Shown: positions 23,306-31,849 of the stretch, piece by piece | Numbering within the stretch: the first letter of the stretch is position 1 | How the letters are laid out: each line of letters opens with the position of its first letter | Source of the DNA: Lachnospiraceae bacterium | GTDB taxonomy: Bacteria > Bacillota > Clostridia > Lachnospirales > Lachnospiraceae | Reading direction: 5' to 3' | NCBI GenBank assembly: GCA_015057505.1 | Contig: SVEG01000002.1 | Coordinates: forward strand, 179,910 to 243,909 | Length of the DNA: 64,000 nt | Translations under genes and position numbers: made by a program | The notes under the pieces: generated by a model | The model's database searches: none | Told to the model about the DNA's origin: nothing | The model's input: only the letters and a program-made list of their open reading frames with translations

Positions 23306-25258
23306 TTAATTTGTCCGATTTTCACCATGCATTTTTAAGAATTGCACCAAAGAACTAACCACTGCAAGCTTTGCAACAGTCCCTTTATCCATGTTATGCT
23401 CTTTTTCTTTTGCCTCACTAATCAGTTCGTTGATTTTATTTTCATCAAAATATTCTTTTAGTGCTGCATCATTAATAATTCCCAGCACATCTTCACGGAT
23501 CTTATCCCAGTCACGATTAACGCGATAGGCAAAATCTGCTGCTTGCATACCCCTTCCGAGATGATTATCAAGAATTCTGTCAGGGACATAGCCTTTCATA
23601 TAATCCCTAACTGCACGTCGCTCTTTACCATCTTTAACAAAACATTCAATCGGCATGCCCATGCACAATTCTATCATGTCCGTTGTAAGTGTGGGATCCA
23701 AAGAAATCATACCGAATTTGAGCCCTGAATATGTATCAAAGAAACCCATATGCTGAAAAACAAGTGGCATAAAGCAAAAATTAATGTGTTGCTCCTTTGA
23801 ATCAATAAAGCCTGTTCCCTGTTTCTTCTCAATTCGCTTTGTAACCTTTTTAATATTATATTTTTCGATATCTTTTTCCTTTAAAAAACAATCTGTTCCA
23901 AAAGAAAATTTCGTAAAATGCTTTTCCTTAACAGCATTTAAAAATACCGACAGCACTTTTTTCTTAGATGCCCCTCTGAATCTGCAAAAAGCTTTAGCTT
24001 CCCTGTATACCGAAAGAAAATGTCCGCTAAGACACTTTTGGTATATAAACGTAAGAATATTGCCGTATGATATTGTGGCATTGCCATTTTGCCCGGACAA
24101 AAGTACTTTACATCCGTCTGCCTCAGCTGCTTTAGTCATTCCTACTATACTTGGCATATTAAGCACCGGCTTTACGGGTGCCCTATGCAACCTCACATAC
24201 TCTTTAAGATTGGTAAAACAATTATCAGTATCGGCTTCAATAAATCGCGATATAATATTGGGATGCATCTTGCTGTGTTCAAGAACCATGTCAGTCTCGT
24301 TCTCAATAAAAAACTTCGTATTTTCATATTGAAAATCACTGCCCGGCACCGACGTATAGCTATATAGCTTCTTATTGCCCTTAGCAAGTGTTATTGCCGC
24401 AAACGCCGCAACAGCAGAAGAATCAAGACCACCACTAAGCATTATGCCGGTCTCTCCGGCACTTCTAAGCATACTTTCAACAGTTTTACTGAATGTATCT
24501 ATAAAAAGCTTCTTATATTCGTTATCCGACATCTTAGGCAGGCTTTTTATCTTTTTTGTCGGGTTATAATAACAGATATTCTCTATTCTGTTGGTTGCAA
24601 TATTAATCTTCACATAATGCCCCGGCTCAACCTGAAATACATTCTCATATATCGTAACTCTCGGAAGCTTTACCGTATCGGCAGTACAATCCGAATAAGC
24701 TGTACACAACCATTCCCTGTTTATACTGACATTATTGCCCAATAATTCCAGTATCGGATGATATACGCTCGCAAAACACATTACAGACTCATCATTATAA
24801 TACGCAAGATATCTGCGCGCCAGATGATCTGTATACATCAATATATCCTTCTCCAATTCCCGATATATTACTATGGAAAAAGCACCCTTAAGCTTTTCTA
24901 TAAATCTCTCTCCAAAACATTTGTAGGCCCTGTATGACAACATTGCATCGCCGTTTTTTTCCAGCATCTCTTTAGTAACCGTTTTATCGGTATTTAATAT
25001 TTCATCTATTACCTCTGTCCGGTTATACAGGTAACAATCTGCTGTAAACCATGTTTTTTCAGCCTCATCATACACAGGTGAAACATCCGTCTCCGATTCA
25101 GGTGTTATATGCTGATGCCCACAGGCAAAATATGCATTACCCCTTACAATGCTTTCATATCTATCAATTCTAAACTCTTGCATGCTCTGCTGCATTCGCT
25201 CTACTGTTTCTGTCAAAACCGCTTGTCTCTTATCTATTACTCCCCAAATCGCGGACAT
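23306..25258 (-). CDS. Lasso cyclase-like asparagine synthetase homologue (C1)
   Basis: This 650-residue protein starts MSAIWGVIDK, the usual lasso C-protein opening, with Ser in place of the glutaminase Cys2. The N-terminal domain covers about 1-215; the ATP-pyrophosphatase PPi loop LSGGLDSSA lies near 270. It should activate the Asp/Glu side chain and close the macrolactam ring. It is clearly diverged from C2 at 18005-19927, pointing to two cyclases with different precursor preferences. It lies between K1 (14-bp gap) and the PqqD-like gene. The start follows GAGGAGGGA. Primary asparagine synthesis is unlikely without the Cys and in this setting. Confidence 0.82.
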   Translation of the reverse strand: MSAIWGVIDKRQAVLTETVERMQQSMQEFRIDRYESIVRGNAYFACGHQHITPESETDVSPVYDEAEKTWFTADCYLYNRTEVIDEILNTDKTVTKEMLEKNGDAMLSYRAYKCFGERFIEKLKGAFSIVIYRELEKDILMYTDHLARRYLAYYNDESVMCFASVYHPILELLGNNVSINREWLCTAYSDCTADTVKLPRVTIYENVFQVEPGHYVKINIATNRIENICYYNPTKKIKSLPKMSDNEYKKLFIDTFSKTVESMLRSAGETGIMLSGGLDSSAVAAFAAITLAKGNKKLYSYTSVPGSDFQYENTKFFIENETDMVLEHSKMHPNIISRFIEADTDNCFTNLKEYVRLHRAPVKPVLNMPSIVGMTKAAEADGCKVLLSGQNGNATISYGNILTFIYQKCLSGHFLSVYREAKAFCRFRGASKKKVLSVFLNAVKEKHFTKFSFGTDCFLKEKDIEKYNIKKVTKRIEKKQGTGFIDSKEQHINFCFMPLVFQHMGFFDTYSGLKFGMISLDPTLTTDMIELCMGMPIECFVKDGKERRAVRDYMKGYVPDRILDNHLGRGMQAADFAYRVNRDWDKIREDVLGIINDAALKEYFDENKINELISEAKEKEHNMDKGTVAKLAVVSSLVQFLKMHGENRTN

Positions 25259-25272
25259 ATAGTCCCTCCTCT

Positions 25273-26166
25273 TTATGTAGTGGCATTCTGCTTTACAATA
25301 TCTATAATCTTATTACAAATCTCATCAACCGTATCCTTGCCGTCAGGTCTCTTTATTGTATACATCTCAACCTTGCCTGCAAGCTCAAGACAGCGTTCTC
25401 TCTCACCCGGCGGGAAATCAAGTGACATATATGCATCCAGCAAAAACAAATTCCTTGCAACACCATTCCACTTTGCAAGTCCCGTCGTTCTTTCAAAAAT
25501 AAGTTCGCCACCATCATATCTGTCAATCATAAAAATCGTTGTAAGTTTACGGGGCTCCGGACAAAAATCCTCGTTATTTATAAAAGCAAACTTATCCTTT
25601 TTCTCATTAATATAAAACAGACTGTCCGATTCCATATTCTCTGCCACATTCCTACATACCTTCTGTTGAGGGAAAGCCGGCTGTATCATCAAATCATCCT
25701 GCAAATCCACCATTGCAATATCATCTGCAAGATATCTGTATCCTGCTTTAAGAAGGGCAAGCGTCAGGGTTGATTTGCCCGCACCACTGCTTCCCGCTAT
25801 AAAAACCGCCTGATTATGCATCTCCAACGCACTACAATGTATTGCAAGCATATTTCTTTGTTGAAACAAAAAAGCAATACACCACCCCAAAACAAAAGAT
25901 GCTATATCATTATCATCCGCTTCCTGGTACGGCTCTATCAAAATCTTATTACCATCAGAAATTACAAAGATACCGATATCATTACGGAACCAGACACTTG
26001 TTCTTGCCATAGAACTGTTAATACCCTGCCCTATAAGCTGTTTGATACCTTCATCCACTTCTCCGTAACGTATAAATACATCTTCTTTTGAGCTGTCATA
26101 CTGCTCCAGCTGGTATAGTTTTACCTCTGATTTTATATCCAACCCATATATATAATAACTATACAT
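25273..26166 (-). CDS. HprK-like lasso peptide kinase (K1)
   Basis: The start is at 26166 (MYSYYIYGLDI), 7 nt after AGGAG. The 297-residue protein repeats the HprK-like plan: IHCSA at 109-113, Walker A GSSGAGKST at 125-133, ADD at 147-149 and QPAFPQQKVCRN. It is the first gene of the minus-strand run K1-C1-B1-exporter-K2, driven by the divergent promoter at 26232-26260. Three such kinases in one locus is unusual; one each would suit the three precursors, but the divergent precursor at 26287 lacks a C-terminal Ser. Confidence 0.85.
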   Translation of the reverse strand: MYSYYIYGLDIKSEVKLYQLEQYDSSKEDVFIRYGEVDEGIKQLIGQGINSSMARTSVWFRNDIGIFVISDGNKILIEPYQEADDNDIASFVLGWCIAFLFQQRNMLAIHCSALEMHNQAVFIAGSSGAGKSTLTLALLKAGYRYLADDIAMVDLQDDLMIQPAFPQQKVCRNVAENMESDSLFYINEKKDKFAFINNEDFCPEPRKLTTIFMIDRYDGGELIFERTTGLAKWNGVARNLFLLDAYMSLDFPPGERERCLELAGKVEMYTIKRPDGKDTVDEICNKIIDIVKQNATT

Positions 26167-26187
26167 TCCCACACTCCTAACAACATC

Positions 26188-26201
26188 TAACAATTTTGTT
26201 A
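26188..26201. promoter_or_regulatory. Palindromic operator TAACAAnnTTGTTA in the K1 / precursor intergenic region
   Basis: A perfect 6-2-6 inverted repeat ending 6 nt before the -35 of the precursor at 26287, the same spacing as at 20297-20310. It also lies in the leader of the divergent K1 transcript, so one protein could affect both. Confidence 0.72.
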
Positions 26202-26207
26202 CATTTC

Positions 26208-26236
26208 TTTACACATATATTCTCATCTGTTATTAT
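26208..26236 (+). promoter_or_regulatory. Promoter of the 26287 precursor gene
   Basis: TTTACA (26208-26213), a 17-bp spacer and TATTAT (26231-26236), 51 bp before the start codon. Confidence 0.8.
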
Positions 26237-26260
26237 AGCATCATAGAGTTTAAATAACAA
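26232..26260 (-). promoter_or_regulatory. Divergent promoter of the K1-C1-B1-exporter operon
   Basis: TTGTTA (26260-26255), a 17-bp spacer and TATAAT (26237-26232) with extended TGC. Its -10 overlaps the -10 of the plus-strand precursor promoter by five bases, so the two should exclude each other. Confidence 0.72.
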
Positions 26261-26286
26261 TAAATTTGTGAAGAGGAGAATAAACA

Positions 26287-26463
26287 ATGAAAGCTTGGGA
26301 AAATGCAGAATTAGTAGAACTTGAAATCAGCGCAACAGCACAGGGTGGAAAGAACCTTGATCAGATTGACAATTATTGGACAGACAAGAACACAGGTGAC
26401 CTTTACGCTTCATATGCAAGTGGCGGAAACAAAACTGGTGAAGAGTTCGAAGTAATCAAATAA
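26287..26463 (+). CDS. Lasso-type RiPP precursor on the plus strand (58 aa; 'P2' in text)
   Basis: This 58-codon gene begins MKAWENAELVELEISATA, the same leader plan as the other two (KxWxxxxLxEL and Thr17 at the second-last place). If the core starts after A18, Gln19 is residue 1 and Asp25 falls at position 7; if it starts at G20, Asp28 is at position 9. The core (about 40 residues) has no Cys and ends VIK, without the C-terminal Ser of the other precursors. A GAGGAG site lies 8 nt upstream. It stands alone between its own promoter and a terminator, divergent from K1. Confidence 0.78.
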   Translation: MKAWENAELVELEISATAQGGKNLDQIDNYWTDKNTGDLYASYASGGNKTGEEFEVIK

Positions 26464-26478
26464 TTAATCCAAAAACCA

Positions 26479-26502
26479 AAAGCGAGGCAAATGCCTCGCT
26501 TT
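26479..26502. terminator. Bidirectional terminator between the P2 precursor and the B2 gene
   Basis: AAAGCGAGGC, AAAT loop, GCCTCGCTTT: a perfect 10-bp stem with As on one side and Ts on the other, able to end both convergent transcripts. Confidence 0.88.
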
Positions 26503-26506
26503 TCTA

Positions 26507-26938
26507 TTACATATAAAACTTATCCACCATAGCATAATCCGCTCCGTTACCGCCGGTAACATACATCTCTCCTACACGAAGCCATGCATGAGCAACCATC
26601 TTGCCTTCTTCAAGTCTGCAACCAAGATACATCGTTGAATGTATATTTTTTCTCTTAAGAAGCTTCTGTGCCGTAAGAGCTCTTACAAGGCACTTACTCT
26701 CCCATGAAGTCTTGGTACAGATTCTGTTAACAATACGAGACACACTTGCCACATATTTGTAAATATCATGAGTCTCTGCTTCCGGAGATTCTTTACCTTC
26801 CTCTCCCCAGTGCTTCTTAAGATACTTGGGTTTAATAAGAAGAATCTGCAAACGAAAAACCGCAGAATACCAATATGATAAAAGCGTCTCCGCTTTGAAT
26901 TTATTATCTGTAATAAAATTTTTAAGACTTACCTTCAT
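26507..26938 (-). CDS. Transglutaminase-like lasso leader peptidase (B2)
   Basis: This 143-residue protein matches the lasso B2 (microcin J25-processing McjB C-terminal) family: catalytic Cys in ESKCLVRALTAQKLL (C83) and His in MVAHAWLRVG (H117), separated by the strand MYLGCRLEEGK. B2 proteins cut the leader after B1 binds it. It is the only B2 in the window and so must serve all precursors. It is not in the K1-C1-B1 operon; it follows the nucleotidyltransferase gene by 8 bp at the end of the capsule gene run. The acidic third residue of the triad is not clear. Confidence 0.88.
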   Translation of the reverse strand: MKVSLKNFITDNKFKAETLLSYWYSAVFRLQILLIKPKYLKKHWGEEGKESPEAETHDIYKYVASVSRIVNRICTKTSWESKCLVRALTAQKLLKRKNIHSTMYLGCRLEEGKMVAHAWLRVGEMYVTGGNGADYAMVDKFYM

Positions 26939-26946
26939 GGTTACTC

Positions 26947-28113
26947 CTATTTAAAACGAAATTCCATCTCATGATATATATTCTGATATATCTTAATGTT
27001 TTCCTGGTCGATTTCTTTAATCATATGGCGCTTGTCGGTTCCTTTTTTCTTAAAAACTCCGTTAACCGCCCTAATCACCCACGCAAGCGGAAGTCTGCGC
27101 GGATGTTCTTCAAGCCAAGGATAATACTCCGACATATAATGAAGCGGCGGAAACCAGTACCACCATTTAAGTTGTAAACGACTAGGTTCCTTATCCTTCA
27201 TCTGTTCCTCACAAAATTTATTCCAGATACCGTTCTCATCCTTACCGTAAATACCGCTGTCGAGCATGTATTCAAACAACTGGTCATAGAATTCATCGCC
27301 TTCTTTACCGCACAACCAAATCTCCGCAAGATTCTCCATATGCTTGGTAAAAGTTGAAAGACCGAGCTTTGCAAGTTCCTCTGTCACATACTTGTAATCC
27401 ATCACATCGGCAAACTTCTTACGATAAACATAGATATCAACGATATTACGTATTCCACAGCCTTTGGCATAGAAATGCTTCGCCATATGTGCAATCATGT
27501 AAAGATAAAAATCCTCTGTCGTGAAATCATATATGTACGAACAGCCTTCTCTCAATACCGCTTTGGACAAATTAGAAAAATACTCATACTGCGTATAATC
27601 AACCGTCTTGTCATACATTGCACGATGCGCCTCTATTACCATATGCGGGGGCTTCTTATAAATATCATGATGCTTGATTGATTCATCAAGTACGTAGCCC
27701 ATACTCTTCAGTTCTTCAGCCGCTTTGTCAAATGAGTCTTTATGAATTAAAATATCAATATCGCTCATCTCTCGCATCTCCGGTGCCGGATAATAAAACT
27801 TCATTCTCGCACCTTTCATAGGCTGACACGCAATCCCATTCTCTTCAAAGCACTTTTCCATCTTCTTAAGTTCTGTTACCTGTACACCTGTATGCATAAT
27901 ACTTCTGAGCACTTTTGTCTTAACAGCATTAAGCCAATCTTCAGGGAAATTATCCGTACGAAGTAACGGACCTAAAAGCAAATAATTCATATGATTTTTC
28001 TGCGCAATCTGAACTATCTCTTCAACAGTAACCTCCTCCGGAATAGGGGTAGGTTTAGTATTTTCCAACTGCGCACGAACTAATTCTGATAAATACTCCG
28101 CCAATACATTCAT
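26947..28113 (-). CDS. Nucleotidyltransferase-family protein of the lasso locus
   Basis: This 388-residue protein belongs to the nucleotidyltransferase group common in lasso clusters (family 5): PMKGARMKFYYP, then the metal motif MREMSDIDILIH (near 130-141), then an all-helical half with HMVIEAHRAMYD and YMIAHMAKHFYAKGCGIRNIVD. The C-terminal half of the fusion at 15511-17583 has the same motifs (AMRNSSDTDILVD, HMVKHIVYHGFSARYLVDTALF), so the two are paralogues. In pseudomycoidin an N enzyme of this kind adds sugars to the phosphorylated C-terminal Ser. It lies between UDP-glucose dehydrogenase and B2 genes. Confidence 0.82.
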   Translation of the reverse strand: MNVLAEYLSELVRAQLENTKPTPIPEEVTVEEIVQIAQKNHMNYLLLGPLLRTDNFPEDWLNAVKTKVLRSIMHTGVQVTELKKMEKCFEENGIACQPMKGARMKFYYPAPEMREMSDIDILIHKDSFDKAAEELKSMGYVLDESIKHHDIYKKPPHMVIEAHRAMYDKTVDYTQYEYFSNLSKAVLREGCSYIYDFTTEDFYLYMIAHMAKHFYAKGCGIRNIVDIYVYRKKFADVMDYKYVTEELAKLGLSTFTKHMENLAEIWLCGKEGDEFYDQLFEYMLDSGIYGKDENGIWNKFCEEQMKDKEPSRLQLKWWYWFPPLHYMSEYYPWLEEHPRRLPLAWVIRAVNGVFKKKGTDKRHMIKEIDQENIKIYQNIYHEMEFRFK

Positions 28114-28141
28114 TATGATTATGTCCTTTCATTCTGTAACA

Positions 28142-29371
28142 TTAATCTCTTGAAAAAATATCTCTTGTATACACTTTACCCTGTACGTCATCCAGCAACT
28201 CAGAATAACGGTTAGCCACAATAACGTCCGAAGACTTCTTGAACTCTTCAAAATCGTGACTTACCCTACTTCCGAAAAACTCCTCATCTGCAAGTGTGGG
28301 CTCATAAATTATAACCTCGGCACCTTTAGCTTTAAGTCTCTTCATAACACCCTGAATACTGGACTGTCTGAAGTTGTCTGAGCCGGCCTTCATAATAAGT
28401 CGGTAAATACCGATAGTTACTTTCTTACCTGATACGCCACCTCTGCCACCGTCATCATCGTAATAACCGGCCTTTTCAAGAATTCTGTCCGCAATAAAAT
28501 CTTTTCTGGTTGAGTTAGAAGATACTATGGCCTCTATAAGATTTTCCGGCACATCCTGATAATTGGCAAGTAACTGCTTGGTATCCTTCGGGAGGCAATA
28601 TCCACCATAACCGAATGAAGGATTATTATAATGATCTCCGATTCTGGGGTCAAGACTTACACCTGCAATGATGTCCTTGGTATTAAGCCCTCTCATCTCG
28701 GCATATGTATCAAGCTCGTTAAAGTAACTTACTCTAAGTGCAAGATATGTGTTAGCGAAAAGCTTTACTGCCTCTGCCTCTGTCGGCTCCATAACAAGCT
28801 TTGCGATATTCTCCTTAATAGCTCCTTCCGAAAGAAGTTCTGCAAACTGCTCTGCCTTTTCAACAAGTTCAGGATTGTTCTTCTTAACTCCGACTATAAT
28901 ACGTGAAGGATACAAATTATCATAAAGCGCACGACCCTCTCTTAAAAACTCCGGCGAGAAAATAATTCTGTCGGTATTATATTTCTCATGCATCTTCTCT
29001 GTAAAACCTACCGGAACCGTACTCTTAACAACCATAACAGCCTTGTCGCTTGTTTCTAAAACATCCTTAATAACCGATTCTACCGACCCTGTATTAAAAT
29101 AGTTAAGCTTAGGATCGTAATTAGTAGGAGTAGATATAATAACGTAGTCCATATCCTTATAGATTGCACGTCCGTCAAGAGTCGGCGTAAGGTTAAGAGG
29201 CTTTGTCTCAAGATATTCCTCTATCTCCTTATCTACGATAGGAGACTTCTTGTTACGAAGCATCTCTACCTTCTCCGGTATTACGTCTACTGCGTATACT
29301 TCATTATTTTGCGCTAATAAGATGGCGTTGGAAAGGCCAACGTATCCTGTGCCTGCTACTGCGATTTTCAT
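28142..29371 (-). CDS. ugd: UDP-glucose 6-dehydrogenase
   Basis: This 409-residue enzyme oxidises UDP-glucose to UDP-glucuronate with two NAD+. It has the N-terminal Rossmann GTGYVG at 7-12, the substrate region [10 protein letters not shown], the Lys-containing [17 protein letters not shown], and the catalytic Cys in [10 protein letters not shown] (about residue 255). A GGAGGAA site precedes the ATG. The product feeds capsule repeat units made by the neighbouring transferases. It is also adjacent to the nucleotidyltransferase of the RiPP locus, which might draw on the same sugar nucleotides (inference). Confidence 0.93.
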   Translation of the reverse strand: MKIAVAGTGYVGLSNAILLAQNNEVYAVDVIPEKVEMLRNKKSPIVDKEIEEYLETKPLNLTPTLDGRAIYKDMDYVIISTPTNYDPKLNYFNTGSVESVIKDVLETSDKAVMVVKSTVPVGFTEKMHEKYNTDRIIFSPEFLREGRALYDNLYPSRIIVGVKKNNPELVEKAEQFAELLSEGAIKENIAKLVMEPTEAEAVKLFANTYLALRVSYFNELDTYAEMRGLNTKDIIAGVSLDPRIGDHYNNPSFGYGGYCLPKDTKQLLANYQDVPENLIEAIVSSNSTRKDFIADRILEKAGYYDDDGGRGGVSGKKVTIGIYRLIMKAGSDNFRQSSIQGVMKRLKAKGAEVIIYEPTLADEEFFGSRVSHDFEEFKKSSDVIVANRYSELLDDVQGKVYTRDIFSRD

Positions 29372-29420
29372 ACTCTTCCTCCGTTATAAATAGTATAAAA
29401 TTTATCTTCACTTAAACAAA

Positions 29421-30410
29421 CTATGTCAATAAATATAACCAATGCAGCAAAATACACAACTTATGTTTTATACAATATTTTGCCACACATTTCTTAAACT
29501 CTTTTACATTGTATTGACTTACATATCGTTGAACATCTTCATCTCTACAGATTTTAGAAATCTCCTGATATTTTCTTTTATTATCATAACCGGAATCTGT
29601 ATACACCTTTCTCAAATATGCATAAATCTTTTTAATGAAAAATTCCTGTTGTGCATCAATTAATATATTTGCCTGATTATCAGATATATATTCCGACAAA
29701 CAACTATCCATGTATTTTAAAGCTTCAAAAAAATTAGCATGAAATTTATGTACCAAATTGTTTTGTGATTTAAAAACATAATTATATACTGCATCATTCA
29801 AAACAACTATCTTCTTGCATGCTCCTAATACTTGTATGGAAAACGCCAAATCCTCAAGTATTGATATTTTTTCATTAAACTTTATTCCTCTTTGCTCTAT
29901 AACACTCCTCTTTATCAACTTGTTCCATGGCGGATTAAATAAATCACGTTGAAACATGTTCACAAAACATTGTTCAATCAATTCACTGTTATTCCCTGCG
30001 AAATAATTATCGGGAACATTCTCAACATAGCTATTGTCTTCAAACATTCTGTAATAAAATCCGCAAAGTACCACATCTGCCTTTCCCTTATCGGTTGCAT
30101 CAACCAATTTCTCCAATGCACAAGATTCCAAATAATCATCACTGTCAACGAACAGTATATAATCTCCTGTTGCCTCTTCTAATCCCCTATTTCTTGCTGA
30201 ACTTACACCACCGTTTTCTTTATGAACAACCTGTATTCTTTCATCATATTGAGCAAACGCATCACATATTGACGGTGATTCGTCTTTACTTCCATCATCA
30301 ATCAACCACAAGTCCCAGTCTTTATATGTTTGTGAAATAATACTGTCGACGCATTTACCTATATCTTTTTCAACATTATATACAGGCACTATAATACTAA
30401 CTTTTTTCAT
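29421..30410 (-). CDS. Family 2 glycosyltransferase
   Basis: A 329-residue GT-A type enzyme: nucleotide-binding start VSIIVPVYNVE, DDGSKD, the acceptor region GGVSSARNRGLEEA and the DXD-type VDSDDYLE. The C-terminal half is helical and variable, as usual in the family. It adds one sugar during capsule repeat-unit assembly on the membrane lipid carrier. The donor and linkage cannot be told from sequence. It is 13 bp downstream of the polymerase gene. Confidence 0.9.
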   Translation of the reverse strand: MKKVSIIVPVYNVEKDIGKCVDSIISQTYKDWDLWLIDDGSKDESPSICDAFAQYDERIQVVHKENGGVSSARNRGLEEATGDYILFVDSDDYLESCALEKLVDATDKGKADVVLCGFYYRMFEDNSYVENVPDNYFAGNNSELIEQCFVNMFQRDLFNPPWNKLIKRSVIEQRGIKFNEKISILEDLAFSIQVLGACKKIVVLNDAVYNYVFKSQNNLVHKFHANFFEALKYMDSCLSEYISDNQANILIDAQQEFFIKKIYAYLRKVYTDSGYDNKRKYQEISKICRDEDVQRYVSQYNVKEFKKCVAKYCIKHKLCILLHWLYLLT

Positions 30411-30423
30411 CGTTACACTCCAC

Positions 30424-31788
30424 TCACTTTTGTGTTTGTCTCCTTAACAAATCTTTTCTTTCAAGTCTACATGCATAAAAAATTGCTATTGCTATATTCA
30501 TATATTTTAATGTTTGCAAAGCATCAACCCACCACAAATTGAAAAAGTAGCAAAATCCTCCGATTAATACTATCTTAGATAATGCCGATTTGCTCTCAAT
30601 TATATCTCGTATCAAAACGCAAAGTAGCACAATCATAAATAAGATATACGATATCATACCCGGATACGCATATTTTATATATTGCAATACATAATAATTA
30701 TCAATTGAATGAATATAGATTCCATTTATCTCAGCTCCACCAAACCCCTTTGCACCTCTGCCTACAATCGGATTTAACCAATCCAATTTAAAAATCTCCG
30801 GCAATACCTCTCTATATTCCGAACTGTTTTGTAATGTCTCCGTTGACACTCCAAATTGCGCCGCATACTCTGTACCTAAAAACTGATCCACAACACTTGT
30901 AACTTGTCCTAATATATATCTGCCCATACTTGATTGATGAAAAAGCAATAAAAACACTGCAAGTACCGTTATTAACCCAAGCACTCCCAACAAACTCTTT
31001 TTAATATTTTTACGCTTACTAAAAAGCAAAATAATAATCATTTCCAATACTGCAATTCCGAGCGTTGACCTCGAACCCGTCAAAAAAACATTGCAAAACA
31101 GCATAAAAAGCAACACTGGGCGTTTTAGCAAATTAATCTCATTACGCTCCTCGTCCAAGCACGCAAATGCTATAAACAAAATTAATACCAGACCATATGC
31201 CAACGCATGCCCACACGGTCCCATAATACGATAATGCCCGGAACGATAAGAATTACCTACAGCTGTCGCCATTGTTTTAAAAAATTTAAGAAAAAGTGAT
31301 TGGTCACAAGCATATTCTATAAAACCATAAACGCTTAAAAAATACGCACAATAAATAACCCATTTTATTGCTCTCTTATATCCAACTACATATCTTATAC
31401 CGTATATCAGCATAAACAGTGTTAACATTTCAAGAAAAACAAGAAAAAAAGCATTAATATCTACACGAAATACCATCGTATATCCCGCAACGCACAAATA
31501 TAACGCTGCCGGCCAAAAAATAGCACATTGAGCCGTAACTTTACAAAAATGCGTAAATATCTTTGGACTGCAGACCATATAAATAATAATAAGCAAATTC
31601 GCAAATCTTGAACAGGTTATGTCATAACCGATATGTATTCCAAAATACTGAGGCATAACAATTCCCGCAATAATAAGAAATGCATACACAAAGAAAAGGC
31701 CCTTCAGATTCCGAAGTTCCGGTTCTTTCACCAAACTATTCATTTTTCCTTTACTTTGCATGTTTATTCCGATAACCGAACTTTTCAT
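30424..31788 (-). CDS. O-antigen ligase/Wzy-type polysaccharide polymerase
   Basis: A 454-residue protein with about ten to twelve membrane helices and a large outside loop near 290-350 with EVLPEIFKLDWLNPIVGRGAKGFGG, the pattern of Wzy/O-antigen ligase-like polymerases. These join repeat units outside the membrane. The start at 31788 is 6 nt after GAGG; later Met codons at residues 10 and 16 are possible. It belongs to the Wzx/Wzy-type capsule locus with the Wzz-like and flippase genes. Confidence 0.82.
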   Translation of the reverse strand: MKSSVIGINMQSKGKMNSLVKEPELRNLKGLFFVYAFLIIAGIVMPQYFGIHIGYDITCSRFANLLIIIYMVCSPKIFTHFCKVTAQCAIFWPAALYLCVAGYTMVFRVDINAFFLVFLEMLTLFMLIYGIRYVVGYKRAIKWVIYCAYFLSVYGFIEYACDQSLFLKFFKTMATAVGNSYRSGHYRIMGPCGHALAYGLVLILFIAFACLDEERNEINLLKRPVLLFMLFCNVFLTGSRSTLGIAVLEMIIILLFSKRKNIKKSLLGVLGLITVLAVFLLLFHQSSMGRYILGQVTSVVDQFLGTEYAAQFGVSTETLQNSSEYREVLPEIFKLDWLNPIVGRGAKGFGGAEINGIYIHSIDNYYVLQYIKYAYPGMISYILFMIVLLCVLIRDIIESKSALSKIVLIGGFCYFFNLWWVDALQTLKYMNIAIAIFYACRLERKDLLRRQTQK

Positions 31789-31849
31789 CTACTTCCTCAA
31801 TTTCCAACTCTATCCTGAAATACATACTCGCAACCAACAAAATGATATC

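Noticed and set aside
18005..25258. Primary asparagine synthetases
   Set aside because: Both lack the glutaminase Cys2 and sit among PqqD-like, kinase and precursor genes.
20315..26166. HPr kinase/phosphorylase (carbon catabolite control)
   Set aside because: The Walker A is shared but the N-terminus, the number of copies and the RiPP context fit lasso kinases.
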